A DNA stretch of 64,000 nt from Embleya scabrispora. Lineage in GTDB: Bacteria; Actinomycetota; Actinomycetes; Streptomycetales; Streptomycetaceae. Position 1 is the stretch's first letter; each line of letters starts with the position of its first letter. Shown here in pieces: positions 15,870-24,873 of the stretch. The notes under the pieces are model-generated. The model saw only the letters and a list, made by a program, of their open reading frames with translations. It was not told where the DNA came from and ran no database searches. The DNA lies in NCBI RefSeq assembly GCF_002024165.1, contig NZ_MWQN01000001.1, forward strand, positions 1 through 64,000. The letters run 5' to 3'. The position numbers were made by a program, and so were the translations under genes.

Positions 15870-17502
15870 GCCGAGCACCTGGCCGAACCGCGCCGCACCA
15901 CCGTCCTGAACCGGGCCCTCGATACCGCCCTCGCGCTCACCCACGAGCGCGACCGGGCCTGGGCGCTCGCGAACGTCGTACCGCACCTGCCCGAGCCGCA
16001 ACGCGCGAGCGTCCTGGCTCAGGCCCTCGGCACGCTCCGCGCGCTCCCGCACGAACTCCCGTATATGCACGCTCGGGAACACGCGCTGACACACCTCGCA
16101 TGCCACCTTCCCGAGGCGGAGCTGGGTCACGTCCTCGACGCGGGCCTCGCGCTCACCGACGAGAGCCGCCGGTTCTCGGTGGTCGAGCAGATCGGGGCGC
16201 GTCTGTCCGGGCCGCAAGGCGCCGCCGTCCTGGCCCAATCCCTCGACATGGCCCTCGCACTCGACGACGACGGCAACCGGGCCCGGGCGCTCGCGGACAT
16301 CTCGACCCGCCTACCTGAGCCGCAACGCACCACCCTCCTGACCGAAGCCCTCGACACAGCACGCACACTCGACGACGCGCGCGACCGCGCCTGGGCGCTC
16401 ACGCGCGTCGCGGCGCATCTGCCCGGGCCGCAGTGCACTGTCGTCCTGGCCCAAGCCCTCGACTCGGCCCTCGCCCTCCACGACGCGAACGACCGGGCAC
16501 CGGCGCTCGGGGGTATCGTGCCGCGTCTGTCCGAGCCACAACGCACCACCGTCCTGACCCGACTCCTCGACGGCACCCCCTCACCCACCCACGCGGCGTG
16601 CCGGGCACTGGCGCTCGTGGGCCTCGTGCCGCACCTCTCCGAGTCGGAATCGGGGCGGGCCTTCGACGCGGCCCTGGAGTTCACCGAGGAGATCCACCGG
16701 GCGCAAGCGCTCGTGGGCCTCGCTCCGTGCCTGTCCGAGTCGCAGATACGCAGAGCGCTCGACGCGGCTGGAGTTCACCGAGGAGATCCACCGGGCCTGG
16801 GTACCCCTGGGCCTGGTGCCGTACCTGTCCGCTTCGCAGCTCTCCCGAGCGCTCGACATGGTGCCCACGTTCACCAACGAGAACGACCGGTTCAGGTTGT
16901 TCGAGCGTGTCGTGTCGCGTGTGTCCGGGGCGCAGCGTGCCAGGGTCCTGGCCCTGGCCCTGGACACGGCCCGCGCGCTCGCCCGCCCGGGCCCCCGGTC
17001 GCGGGCACTCGCGGGCATCGTGCCGCATCTGTCCGAGCCGCAGCGTGCGGAGGTCGTCGTCCAGGCTCTCGACACCGCGCTCGTGGTCACCAACGACTTC
17101 GACCGGGCCCGGGCACTCGCCGGCCTCGTACCGTACCTGTCCGCGTCACAGGTGAGCCGGGCTCTCGACGCCACCCTCGCGCTGGCCTACGACCACGAGC
17201 GCGTCCAGGTGTTCGAGGTCATCGCGCCGCTCCTGACGGAAGCGGACCTGCACTGCGTCCTCGCCCGGGGTGAGGAGATCACGAAGGCGTTCCTCGGAAC
17301 CTCCTTGGGGCCGCGGCAGCTCGCGCGCCTGTCTCGGGACGCCGTCCTGCACGTGTTCCGGTCGGGCGTCGACCACGGGGCCAGGGCGGACGTCCTGGGC
17401 CACCTCGTGGCATGTCTACCCGCCCTGCGAGCCCACGGTGTGGACATGGAGGCCGACGATGTGTGTCGCGTCCTCGACGACGTCGTACGGATCTGGCCCT
17501 GA
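15870..17502 (+). pseudogene. helical-repeat protein with ~32-residue repeats, 5' truncated and frameshifted
   Basis: The protein is an array of about a dozen alpha-helical repeats with the consensus LPEPQRTTVLxxALDTALAL-x(2-3)-DRAxALAxIxP. It has no start of its own: the frame comes straight out of the aldehyde dehydrogenase fragment. Near 16768 the array shifts frame: the coding sequence for LEFTEEIHRA occurs at 16674 and again 94 bases later, where a 96-base unit is expected, that is, a 2-base deletion. After the shift the array continues to a non-repeat C-terminus (HGVDMEADDVCRVLDDVVRIWP). Arrays of this style occur as C-terminal sensor regions of large STAND/NACHT-type proteins in actinomycetes (recalled, not checked), so this may be the tail of such a protein. 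Confidence 0.7.
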
Positions 17503-17732
17503 ACACGTCGGACCCGGCGGCGCAGTCGGAACCATCCCCGGCCGGGCACTGTGCGCGGGTGACACGCCCATGCCGGAACCCGTCAGTGCGCCGCTCCGCT
17601 CCCGGTATCGCTCGCGTGTTCCGGGTCCGGGGCCGACGGCCCGGCACGGCGAACGATGCCGTCGCACGGATGGTTGCCACGGCGTCGACCGCAGCGCGGG
17701 CCGGGAATCCGTGAGCGGTCGGGGGTTTCGGG

Positions 17733-18287
17733 GTGGCGGGTGTGTGGGACGTGGTCGAGGAGTCGCGGCGCGAGGTGTGGTCGTTCACACCGTTCGAGCA
17801 CGTGGGCCCGTTGAGGTTCGGCATGACCCACGAGCGGGCGGCGGCCGCGGTCGACGGGGTCCTGAAGACCATCGTTTCGCAGGGGGACGGCACCGGGTGG
17901 GTGTCACAGGCCGACATGTGGCCCGTCCACTACGGCGCGGGGGCGGGGGTGCACCTGTACTACGACCGGGCGATCGGGCTGGCCGCGATCGCGATCGACG
18001 CGCGGATGGGTCCGCAGGTGGACCTGGACGGGATCCCGCTGGTGGGCCGGGTGCCGTCCCTCCTGGAGGACGCGTTGATCGACCATCTCACCGCACACTC
18101 CATCGAACCGGCGTTCTCCCTGGAGGCGAACCCGTGCGCGCCCGACATCGGTGTCGTGATGCGCGTCCAACGCGCCGGGGACCGCGTCCCGACCCGGCCG
18201 GTCCTCGTCGCCCGGGACTGGGCACCCCGATGCTCGGACGCATCCGAGGGCCGCATCCCCGACGACGAATGGCGCAGGTTCTCCTGA
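17733..18287 (+). CDS. GPLRFGM-family protein (copy 2)
   Basis: 184 aa from a GTG start. It shares with copies 3 and 4 the N-terminal block FxxVGPLRFGMT (residues about 20-33), a beta-rich middle (GVHLYYDRAIGLAAIAIDA) and the block GPQVDLDGIPLVGR (residues about 92-105), ending in IPDDEWRRF. The GM(T/S) helix start resembles the GM-T-x-x-x-V element of SmpA/BamE-like folds, but there is no signal peptide or lipobox here, so a cytoplasmic protein is likely. Function unknown. It lies between the broken repeat protein and the graspetide locus, on its own strand, with no obvious partner. Confidence 0.72.
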   Translation: MAGVWDVVEESRREVWSFTPFEHVGPLRFGMTHERAAAAVDGVLKTIVSQGDGTGWVSQADMWPVHYGAGAGVHLYYDRAIGLAAIAIDARMGPQVDLDGIPLVGRVPSLLEDALIDHLTAHSIEPAFSLEANPCAPDIGVVMRVQRAGDRVPTRPVLVARDWAPRCSDASEGRIPDDEWRRFS

Positions 18288-18363
18288 GCACACGCCCGAT
18301 TCCGGGCGAAGGGATCGGCATCTCCGGTCCGACGCGCCCTCTCCCACGCCCTGGTACCCGAAG

Positions 18364-19164
18364 TCAGTCGGGTGCACTGGTGGCGTGTGCGATGAGGGCT
18401 TCGAGTTCCGGGGCCGGCCACGGGCGGGCCTGGGCGAGGGAAACGTGGTGTCGGCCGGTGGCGATGTCCTCGAGGAGGTCGTCGAGGGTGACGCCCGGCC
18501 CGACGTCCCGGGTGGTCTGGGGGGTGGTTCCGGTCCAGGCCCAGCGCAGGGCGGCGGCGAGGGCGTGGCGTTCGTCGGCGGGGGTGAGTCGGATGTGGGT
18601 GTCGGGTGCGCTGTGCAGGAGTCGTTGGGCGACGCCGGGTGTGGTGGCGTGGTCCATGCCACCGCGGTACGGGGCCGCCGGTGGCAACAGGTCGGGGTGA
18701 TGGGTGTATTCGTGGTCGACGAACACGGGCTCGTCGGTGGGGCCGATCAGGATGTTCCAGGGTTGGAGGTCACCATGGCGCCATCCGGCGCCGTTCAGGT
18801 GTTCCAACGCCGTGAACGCGCGGTGGGCGACGGTGAGCAGGCGGGGTGCGAAGTCGGGTGGCGGGTCGGGGGCTCGGCCCGGGGCGCACCACTGCCACAG
18901 GTCGACGCCGGGTAGGAACTCCACCGCAGTCCAGATCCCGTCGCCGACGCGCCCGTGTTCGGCGTGCGCGGGATGCAGGCCCTGCGCGTGCAGCAGCCGC
19001 ACCGCGCGGGCCTCGTGCAGGAGCAGGACCGCAGCCGCGGGGTCGGCCGTGGACTTGATCTTCCAGCGGCCGGCGCGCCAGGCGTGGGTGTGGTGTGTGG
19101 TCAGGGCGCGGGGCTCGTCGGTGACATCGAGGGCGGCGACAGCGGCGGCGAGCAGCGGGTCCAT
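18364..19164 (-). CDS. kinase-fold protein (APH/choline-kinase type) of the graspetide locus
   Basis: 266 aa. The phosphotransferase catalytic motif HGDLQPWNILIG is at about residues 145-156, followed by the metal-binding FVDHEYTHH. The N-terminal lobe keeps a candidate ATP-binding Lys (AGRWKIKSTADP). An acidic/hydrophobic C-terminus follows. ATG 19164 is chosen because GAGG lies eight bases upstream; a GTG two codons earlier overlaps the stop of the ATP-grasp gene as GTGA but would have almost no spacing. It is the third gene after the precursor and the ATP-grasp ligase, where a methyltransferase is more usual. It may phosphorylate the peptide or a small molecule; unproven. Confidence 0.8.
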   Translation of the reverse strand: MDPLLAAAVAALDVTDEPRALTTHHTHAWRAGRWKIKSTADPAAAVLLLHEARAVRLLHAQGLHPAHAEHGRVGDGIWTAVEFLPGVDLWQWCAPGRAPDPPPDFAPRLLTVAHRAFTALEHLNGAGWRHGDLQPWNILIGPTDEPVFVDHEYTHHPDLLPPAAPYRGGMDHATTPGVAQRLLHSAPDTHIRLTPADERHALAAALRWAWTGTTPQTTRDVGPGVTLDDLLEDIATGRHHVSLAQARPWPAPELEALIAHATSAPD

Positions 19165-19166
19165 CG

Positions 19167-20141
19167 TCACATCCTCGCGCGAATGGGCACCACGCGGTGT
19201 CGGGTGGCGGTCGTGCGGGTGTGGTGGGTGAGGAGTCGGGCGATCTCGGTGGAGATCGGCAGGCCGGCCAGGGCTTCGATCCAGCCGAATTCGCCCGCGC
19301 AGTTGGTCTCCAGGTAGGTCCAGCCGTCGGCGGTGACGACGAAGTCCAACGCGGCGTAGCGCAGGCCCAGGTCGCGTACGTGCTCCCGGCAGGCGCGTTC
19401 GACGTCGGCGGGTGGAGTGATCGGGGCGTGCCGGCAGTCCGCGGCGAGGACGGTGCGCCAGTCGAGGGCGCCGGGGGTGGTGATGGAGGCGGCGAAAACG
19501 CGGTCGCCGACCACGGTCACCCGGGCATCGAAGAGGCGGTTCTCGACGAGGGCTTGGAGGTAGTGGAGGGTGCCGGCAATGGCGTCGAGGTCGTCGGACG
19601 CGCGCAGGCGGGTGGTGGGGACGAAGGTTGTGTGGCGTTGGGTCAGGGCCTTGACCACGACCTTGTCGTGGTGGTCGGTCACGAACGCGCGGGCTCGGGC
19701 CGGGTCGCTCGTGAACAGCGTGTCGGGTACGCGCATGCCGTGACTGGCGGCGGACGCGAGTTGGGCGGGTTTGTGCTCGGCGGCGTCCACCACGACCGGA
19801 TCGTTGACCCACAGCACCGGTTGGGCGCGCAGCAGTCCCAGGAGGGCGATGGTGTTCTCCTCGGCGCGCCATCGGTCGTCCGGGTCGGGGTGTGTGTCGG
19901 GATGGGTGGGTTTGCGCCAGTACACCGCGCATCCGGGGCCGATCCTCGCGGTGCGCCAAACGTCGTCGACGACGGTGGTCCAGGCACCGGCGGCGAACCG
20001 GCCGCCGACGGTGAGGCTTTCGTGGAGGCGGCCGGGGTCCATGCGGACGAACGCGTCGCGGTCGAGGCGACTCACCACCAGGTCGGCGGTGAAATCGCTC
20101 TCGGCCGCGACGACGATCACGCGGGCTTCGCGAAGGCGCAT
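19167..20141 (-). CDS. tgmB: ATP-grasp RiPP maturase (graspetide ligase, SAV_5884/TgmB type)
   Basis: 324 aa. ATP-grasp features: a conserved N-terminal pre-ATP-grasp domain with AVYWRKPTHP and RWRAEENTIALLGLL, the KVVVKAL nucleotide-binding strand (residues about 180-186) and a C-terminal catalytic block DFVVTADGWTYLETNCAGEFGWIE with Asp, Glu and Asn Mg ligands. Such ligases activate Asp/Glu side chains of a precursor peptide and form ester or amide cross-links to Ser/Thr/Lys (established for graspetides). The ATG shares bases with the TAA of the precursor gene (TAATG), and the stop lies two bases before the kinase-like gene. Confidence 0.9.
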   Translation of the reverse strand: MRLREARVIVVAAESDFTADLVVSRLDRDAFVRMDPGRLHESLTVGGRFAAGAWTTVVDDVWRTARIGPGCAVYWRKPTHPDTHPDPDDRWRAEENTIALLGLLRAQPVLWVNDPVVVDAAEHKPAQLASAASHGMRVPDTLFTSDPARARAFVTDHHDKVVVKALTQRHTTFVPTTRLRASDDLDAIAGTLHYLQALVENRLFDARVTVVGDRVFAASITTPGALDWRTVLAADCRHAPITPPADVERACREHVRDLGLRYAALDFVVTADGWTYLETNCAGEFGWIEALAGLPISTEIARLLTHHTRTTATRHRVVPIRARM

Positions 20142-20356
20142 TACTTGGGGTCGTCCTTGCGGCGCACGCCGCCCTGGTCCTGGGTGCTGGTGTAGTTCGC
20201 CACCGTCGCGGGATCGACCGCCTTCACCAGCAGGCGACCGTCCGCGACCACGTTCGCGCCGACCAGCGGGTCATAGTGGTGGTCGGGAAGCGGGGACGCA
20301 TCGCGGGTCGGTGCGGGGGCCGCGAGGCGGCGGGTCAGGAGCAGCGGTGTGGCCAT
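20141..20356 (-). CDS. tgmA: graspetide precursor peptide
   Basis: 71 aa from the ATG preceded by AGGG. The leader contains HHYDPLVGANVVADGRLL, resembling the YDP...DG leader element of ATP-grasp-targeted peptides; the C-terminal 20 residues (TSTQDQGGVRRKDDPK) hold three Asp as likely acceptors with Thr, Ser and Lys as possible partners. The gene ends in TAA overlapping the ATG of the ATP-grasp ligase. Family and length match the putative ATP-grasp-modified RiPP group found beside SAV_5884-type ligases. Ring pattern cannot be read from sequence. Confidence 0.82.
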   Translation of the reverse strand: MATPLLLTRRLAAPAPTRDASPLPDHHYDPLVGANVVADGRLLVKAVDPATVANYTSTQDQGGVRRKDDPK

Positions 20357-20528
20357 GGGGGAAGCCCTTTCAGGTGTCGGGTCGCCTTGGCGGGTGGTGT
20401 GAACTGCTGTGCGTTTCCAGGAGAGCGCGTCGTCCCTGGCGTGGGAAGGGTGTGTGCGGATCGTGCAATCGGTGTGCGTGTCGTGCACACGGCGTCGACG
20501 CAGGGTGATTCACCTGCACAATGCGGTC
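20357..20528. promoter_or_regulatory. divergent promoter region of the graspetide locus, with inverted repeat
   Basis: Between the precursor gene and an unknown gene on the other strand. An inverted repeat GTGTGC, 7 bases, GCACAC lies at 20472-20490, and a nearly palindromic GTGATTCAC at about 20506-20514. Either could bind a dimeric regulator that controls both directions. No clear -35/-10 pair is seen. Confidence 0.4.
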
Positions 20529-21179
20529 ATGGTCGAAGACGAGCACAGTGGCGCAGAACCGCGTTCCTTCTCGGCATGCGTGTCGGAGGTGGCTCGGCTG
20601 CTGGGCGTCGTAGACGTCGCCACGAAGTCGAACGATCAGGTCCGTCGCCTCGCCCTCGCGGTGCGCCGGCCCCTGCTCGAACGCGCAAGTCTGCCGGACG
20701 AATTGTTCGCTCCGCTAATGGCGGCGGCTGTCCACGACCCGGATCCCAGTTTCTGCCGCTGGTTCGTCGAGCCGGCCGTCTACGCGTTCGGGCGCCGCCG
20801 CGTGATGGCGGCACTGGTCGAGTACCTGCGGGTCGGCACGGATGCCGAGCGTGCGGGTGCCGTGCGGGCCTGGTACATGGCCCATGTTCCTTTGCGTGCG
20901 GATCGGTCTCCGGCCTACGGACCCGGCGGGGTGCGCGATCCCGCCCTGGACGAGTCACAGCAGGCCCGGACCGCGTGGCTCGAGGCATCCATGCGCGTGT
21001 TCGCGAACGCCACCGACCTGCAGATGCGCCACCGTGTCCTGGTGAATCTGCCCACGTCCCCCACGGCGTACCCGCCATCTCTGCACGAACTATGCGAACA
21101 CACACTCGCATCCGCCCGGGCCCACCCCGATCCACACGTCCGCCACTGGGCAGCGACAGCGGACCGCGAGCGAGCCTGA
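20529..21179 (+). CDS. unknown 216-aa helical protein divergent from the graspetide locus
   Basis: Start chosen at ATG (MVEDEHSGAEPRS), since the longer frame adds Cys/Arg-rich sequence that does not look coding. The protein is helix-rich, soluble, with hydrophobic/charged alternation (VRRLALAVRRPLLERASLPDELFAPLMAAAV; HDPDPSFCRWFVEPAVYAFGRRRV) and resembles HEAT-like helical proteins common in Streptomyces. The C-terminus carries repeated HPDPHVRHWA-type loops. Family not recognised. It is divergent from the graspetide precursor and may share its control region. Confidence 0.6.
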   Translation: MVEDEHSGAEPRSFSACVSEVARLLGVVDVATKSNDQVRRLALAVRRPLLERASLPDELFAPLMAAAVHDPDPSFCRWFVEPAVYAFGRRRVMAALVEYLRVGTDAERAGAVRAWYMAHVPLRADRSPAYGPGGVRDPALDESQQARTAWLEASMRVFANATDLQMRHRVLVNLPTSPTAYPPSLHELCEHTLASARAHPDPHVRHWAATADRERA

Positions 21180-21729
21180 GCCCGATTCCCACAGGCCCCG
21201 ACAGTTACGGGACAACCCGTCGAGAGCCGGACACCGGAGCGCGGGATCCGTACCGCCCCGACCACCCCGTGTCACCACGAACGGCCCGCCGGCCCGGCGA
21301 ACCAGGTGGGGCCGGTGTCATTGCGCGGCGACCACGTGGACGCGCAGGTCGCCGGTGATCGCGGGGACGGACGCGCCCCGTGGGCGTCCAGACGGGTCCG
21401 ACAGAGGGTCGTGGCGCCGGATCCGGCACGGGAGACGAACAGCACGGTGTACGGCGGACACCGGAGTGGCGGCCGGCTCGATACCGAGAGCGCCGAGGCG
21501 GCGGGTCTCGCTGATCGGCTCTGTACCAAAGCCGGCGGCCTGCAATCGAGTTGTCGTCGGTAACGGCCTCGACCGTGCCCACCGGGCCCGGCCGGGCGTC
21601 ACGTGCCGGGGCGGGGTCGTGCCGGAGCGAAGGCTTGCCGCGTCGTGGCGCACCAAGCGGCGTGGCGGGGCGGGTTGCGAGTGCGCAACGACCGCCGATG
21701 CGGGCGCGGTTGCGGGCCACGATGGGGGC
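21180..21729. other. 550-base stretch with only a possible gene tail
   Basis: The minus strand at about 21318-21380 encodes a short coding-like end (GASVPAITGDLRVHVVAA) followed by TGA, perhaps the last codons of a lost gene. No other frame shows sustained coding third positions. No repeats or hairpins of note. Confidence 0.35.
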
Positions 21730-22449
21730 ATGTCTTCGCGTCCCGATACGCGGCCGATGGGTGGTTGCCTGTTGTGGCTCGGCCGGTTCGTCCTGGCCGT
21801 GATCACCCTGGCCTTCGTGACCGTCCTCGGCGGACTGTACGCGTGCCACCGGCAGTTCGCTGCGGACGAAAGGGAAGGGGAGGCACACGAGAGGCATCGC
21901 GCGGAGGAACGGCGTGCCCGGGACGATGTGGAGGTGCCTTTCCGGGTGTTCGGCCGGCCGACGAATGCGGAGTTCGAGCGCTTCGTCTTCGACCGGTGTT
22001 GGCGCGACACCGCGCCCCGGACGAAGCCGCAGGCGGGCATGATGGGCGTGATCTGCACCTCCACGGTCGTGTACTTCTACGGTGCGGACGATCCCACGAC
22101 GTCGACGGCCGAGTTCGAGCGCGAGGCGCGAAGGCTCGGGTCGACACCGGACACGGCAACCTGGGCGAGACCACAACCGGTTCCGGACCTGCGCCCCCCG
22201 GACCCGACGCCCCCACCGGGCGCGGGCGAGCAATATAGCCCGCTCGGAGGGAGTTGGAGCAGCCCGTACGCCGAACCCGTGCGTTGGCAACACGCCTACA
22301 CCGAGCACCCGTTCGTCGTCCGCGCATCCGTGACGATCCACTACCGGACCGAACGCACCAGGCCGAAACCCACCCCGCCCCACACCCCGATGTTCCCCCA
22401 ACCATCCGCGACCTGCGCAGGCGGCAACCGCCCGTGGAGCTGCCTGTGA
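21730..22449 (+). CDS. unknown membrane-anchored protein
   Basis: 239 aa from an ATG preceded by GGGGG. Residues about 11-35 form one membrane helix (CLLWLGRFVLAVITLAFVTVLGGL), with a basic N-side, so the remaining 200 residues are probably outside the cell. They begin with a highly charged helix (DEREGEAHERHRAEERRAR), then a mixed domain with a Cys pair (DRCWRDT, VICTSTVVYFYG), and end in a Pro-rich part. No catalytic motif recognised. No operon partner: the next gene is a truncated BRCT piece. Confidence 0.6.
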   Translation: MSSRPDTRPMGGCLLWLGRFVLAVITLAFVTVLGGLYACHRQFAADEREGEAHERHRAEERRARDDVEVPFRVFGRPTNAEFERFVFDRCWRDTAPRTKPQAGMMGVICTSTVVYFYGADDPTTSTAEFEREARRLGSTPDTATWARPQPVPDLRPPDPTPPPGAGEQYSPLGGSWSSPYAEPVRWQHAYTEHPFVVRASVTIHYRTERTRPKPTPPHTPMFPQPSATCAGGNRPWSCL

Positions 22450-22748
22450 CCCACGACGGCCTCTCCTCGCGCCCGCCCGCGCGGGCATGTGCACAACCGA
22501 ACTCGGTGACCATCTCGACGGGGCGCATCCCGTGGTCCGCCGCAGATCACCAGGCTCAGGCAGCCAAGCCGCGGTCGACGGCGAGGGATGCGCTGTGCCC
22601 ATGGGCAGCGGCAGAGGGAGAGGACCTCGGAGGGCATCATGCCTCGGCACCGGGTCAGGTCGAGTCGACCGTTGGTGTCGCCCGGGAGCGGCCGGGCCAG
22701 GACGGGTCCCCGTGGTGATCGAGTCGGGCGTGGACATGTCCGTCTCAG

Positions 22749-23006
22749 TTGCCGTTGGCAGGCCAAGCAGTGGTCGTCACGGGCGCCATGGTCGGGCCCC
22801 TGGCCGCGCTCTCCCGCAACGAGATGAACGAACTCGTCGAACGCGCCGGCGGGGGCGCCGCCTCGAGCGTCTCCGCCAAGACGACCCTTGTCGTGGCCGG
22901 CGACAAGGCCGGATCCAAACGAGCCAAGGCCGAAGGCTTGGGCATCCGCATCGTGACCCCGGAGGAGTTCACGACGCTGGTGGCGCCGCTCCTGGAGGGT
23001 CGTTGA
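22749..23006 (+). CDS. stand-alone BRCT domain, probably a 5'-truncated gene
   Basis: 85 aa from a TTG. The whole length is one BRCT fold: [12 protein letters not shown] at the first strand, [32 protein letters not shown] in the middle and the typical end [15 protein letters not shown] domains bind phosphopeptides or DNA ends and occur at the end of NAD-dependent DNA ligases and of exonuclease-BRCT proteins. Only 11 codons upstream there is an in-frame stop, and no ribosome site is evident, so I think the N-terminal catalytic part has been lost. It could still be a small expressed protein. Confidence 0.6.
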   Translation: MPLAGQAVVVTGAMVGPLAALSRNEMNELVERAGGGAASSVSAKTTLVVAGDKAGSKRAKAEGLGIRIVTPEEFTTLVAPLLEGR

Positions 23007-23205
23007 CGAGTCGGGCTCGGCCGGCCGTGTGAGGTCCGTCTTCGCCGCGATGGTTGCCCGGGGTGGCTGTCACATCGCCGGCACGCGATCCTCGGGCCGG
23101 CGTCGGGATCGACAGGGTTTCCGGGCACCGGACGGCGGTTGCGCGTTGTCGGGGCCGGTGGGGTGGTACGCCGGGTGTGCACGACGATGTTCCGGGGAGG
23201 TTGAC

Positions 23206-23814
23206 GTGTGGTGGATGGAGCAGTGGGCCGTGATCGCCGAGGGCGAGCGCGCGCACTGGGACTACGTGCCGTTCGAGCGGGTCGGGCCGCTGCGTTTCGG
23301 TATGACCCGCGAGGGCGCGGGGGTGGTGATGCGGGAGGCGGGTTTCGTCGCCGAGTTCGAGGCGATCGACCGGCGCGGTCCCCACGGGCAACAGCGGGGC
23401 ACCTTCCGCAGGCACAGGACCGACCCCTGGGCACCTTCCTACGACGTCCTCGCGTACTTCGTGGACACGATCGGTCTGGCATGCGTCGTCGTCGGTGCCC
23501 GCAGTGGTCCCCAGGTGGTGATGGACGGAATCCGGCTCATCGGCCGCCCACCCTCCGACGTGGCGAGCGAACTTGTTGCGTACCTCGAACAGCGGAACAT
23601 GCTCATCCAGTTCATGCCGAGCGGGGACGTCGGCTCGACGGACCTGGGATTCTTCCCGGACGCCCAACGAGGCGGTGACACCCTCGTCTCCTGCGCGCTG
23701 TTCGGCCGACCCAACGCGCGGGCCCTCAGCGTGTGGGACAGCATTCCGAACGACGCCTGGGATTGGATCCGACCCGCCGCCGGGCGGAACGTGCCGGCGG
23801 TGGGACACCGGTGA
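23206..23814 (+). CDS. GPLRFGM-family protein (copy 3)
   Basis: 202 aa starting at GTG (VWWMEQWAVIAEGE), with GGGGAGG five bases upstream. The motif YVPFERVGPLRFGMT is at residues about 20-34; the second block GPQVVMDGIRLIGR is at about 103-116, preceded by the beta-rich IGLACVVVGAR. The C-terminal part differs from copies 2 and 4 (DLGFFPDAQRGGDTLVSCALF) but keeps the final W-D-x-I-P element. No signal peptide. Function unknown; it is monocistronic between the BRCT piece and a Nudix gene. Confidence 0.75.
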   Translation: MWWMEQWAVIAEGERAHWDYVPFERVGPLRFGMTREGAGVVMREAGFVAEFEAIDRRGPHGQQRGTFRRHRTDPWAPSYDVLAYFVDTIGLACVVVGARSGPQVVMDGIRLIGRPPSDVASELVAYLEQRNMLIQFMPSGDVGSTDLGFFPDAQRGGDTLVSCALFGRPNARALSVWDSIPNDAWDWIRPAAGRNVPAVGHR

Positions 23815-24005
23815 CGACGCCGCGGACCGGACGACCGGAGTGTCGTACTCCCGGCGACGCCGGCGCGGTCCTACTACCTCGCGCGTACGTAGGGGGTGTC
23901 TGTGATGTCGTCTCCGTGAAGGTGGGGTGGGTGTCGGCGATGGGGATGGCGGGGTGCACGGGGGTCCTTCCGGGTCGGGTGCGCCGACCCGGAAGGTTGT
24001 CCGGG

Positions 24006-24512
24006 TCAGCGGTCGTCGGGTGTGGGGGTGTTGCCGTGGTGGAGGTAGGCGGTGGTGCCGGTGGCGAGGGCGTGGGCGCAGGCGTGGAGGCGGCGGGCCA
24101 TGTGGGGGGCCATCAGCCGGTCCCACTCGGCCGGTTCGGCCAGGTGCCAGGAGGAAAGCTCGTCGTCGGCGAGGTGCAGGTGTCGTTCGGCGTCGGCGCG
24201 GGTGAGGGTGCCGCCGTCGAACAGGTGGTTCGCGAGCGCGGGGCGGCCGTCGGGCTGTGGGGGGACCCGGTCGACGACGAGGAGTCGGCCGGGTAGCAGG
24301 TCGAGTCCGAGTTCCTCTTTGACTTCGCGGCGGGCGGTGTCCCAGGGGTATTCGCCCTCGTCCATGGCGCCGCCGGGGATCTCCCAGTGGCCGTCGCCGT
24401 AGGCGGGTTCGACCAGGAGGATCCGGCCGTGGGGGTCGTGGAGGATCGCTCCGGCGCCGCCGATGTGCTTGGGCAGCGTGCCGTAGTACTCGGCGGGAGG
24501 AAGGTGGGTCAT
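24006..24512 (-). CDS. Nudix hydrolase
   Basis: 168 aa from ATG (MTHLPPAEYYG). The full Nudix box GGAMDEGEYPWDTARREVKEELGL follows the G-x5-E-x7-R-E-U-x-E-E-x-G-U rule (residues about 47-69). An N-terminal strand precedes it (HIGGAGAILHDPHGRILLV). Nudix enzymes cleave nucleoside diphosphates linked to other groups; the substrate here is unknown. The longer open frame upstream is low complexity. Next to it on the same strand lies an integrase remnant, with no sign of an operon. Confidence 0.85.
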   Translation of the reverse strand: MTHLPPAEYYGTLPKHIGGAGAILHDPHGRILLVEPAYGDGHWEIPGGAMDEGEYPWDTARREVKEELGLDLLPGRLLVVDRVPPQPDGRPALANHLFDGGTLTRADAERHLHLADDELSSWHLAEPAEWDRLMAPHMARRLHACAHALATGTTAYLHHGNTPTPDDR

Positions 24513-24582
24513 GCCCGGGGACGGTAGTGCCGTGCCGCCGCCGGGGTGAGGCGGCACGGCGGGTTGCGACGAGCGTGTGTTG

Positions 24583-24825
24583 TCAGTCCGCATTGGCGGT
24601 CTCCTCGCGTTGGTTCTGGCCGTCCTCCAGCTCGCTGATCCTGCGCTTGGGGTTGTCGGCGACCTGCTGGTTCATCTCGGCGACGCGGGCGTGGCCGCAG
24701 CCGGTGGCGTTGTCGATCAGTGTCTGGGTTCGGGTTCGTTGGTCGCGGAGTTGGGGCAGGAACTCGGGTCCGGTGAGGAAGACAGGGCAGGTCGAGCAGG
24801 CTTCTCTGAACTTGGCCCGGATCTC
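24583..24825 (-). pseudogene. C-terminal remnant of a phage/ICE-type integrase
   Basis: The minus strand reads EIRAKFREACSTCPVFLTG...QLRDQRTRTQTLIDNATG...MNQQVADNPKRRISELEDGQ and ends in TGA. This Cys-x-x-Cys start (CSTCPVFL) and Gln/Arg-rich helical tail match the C-terminal extension I recall from Streptomyces site-specific recombinases of the tyrosine type. About 80 codons are left; upstream the frame meets a stop within 17 codons and there is no catalytic domain. It marks an excised or deleted mobile element. Confidence 0.55.
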
Positions 24826-24873
24826 GATGCATGTCGTTGTAGGCGACAGCCCGCTTGTCGGTCCTGAAGGTCA

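Noticed and set aside
16311-17174. Minus-strand open frames across the repeat array
   Set aside because: They mirror the repeat period of the plus-strand array and are antisense shadows.
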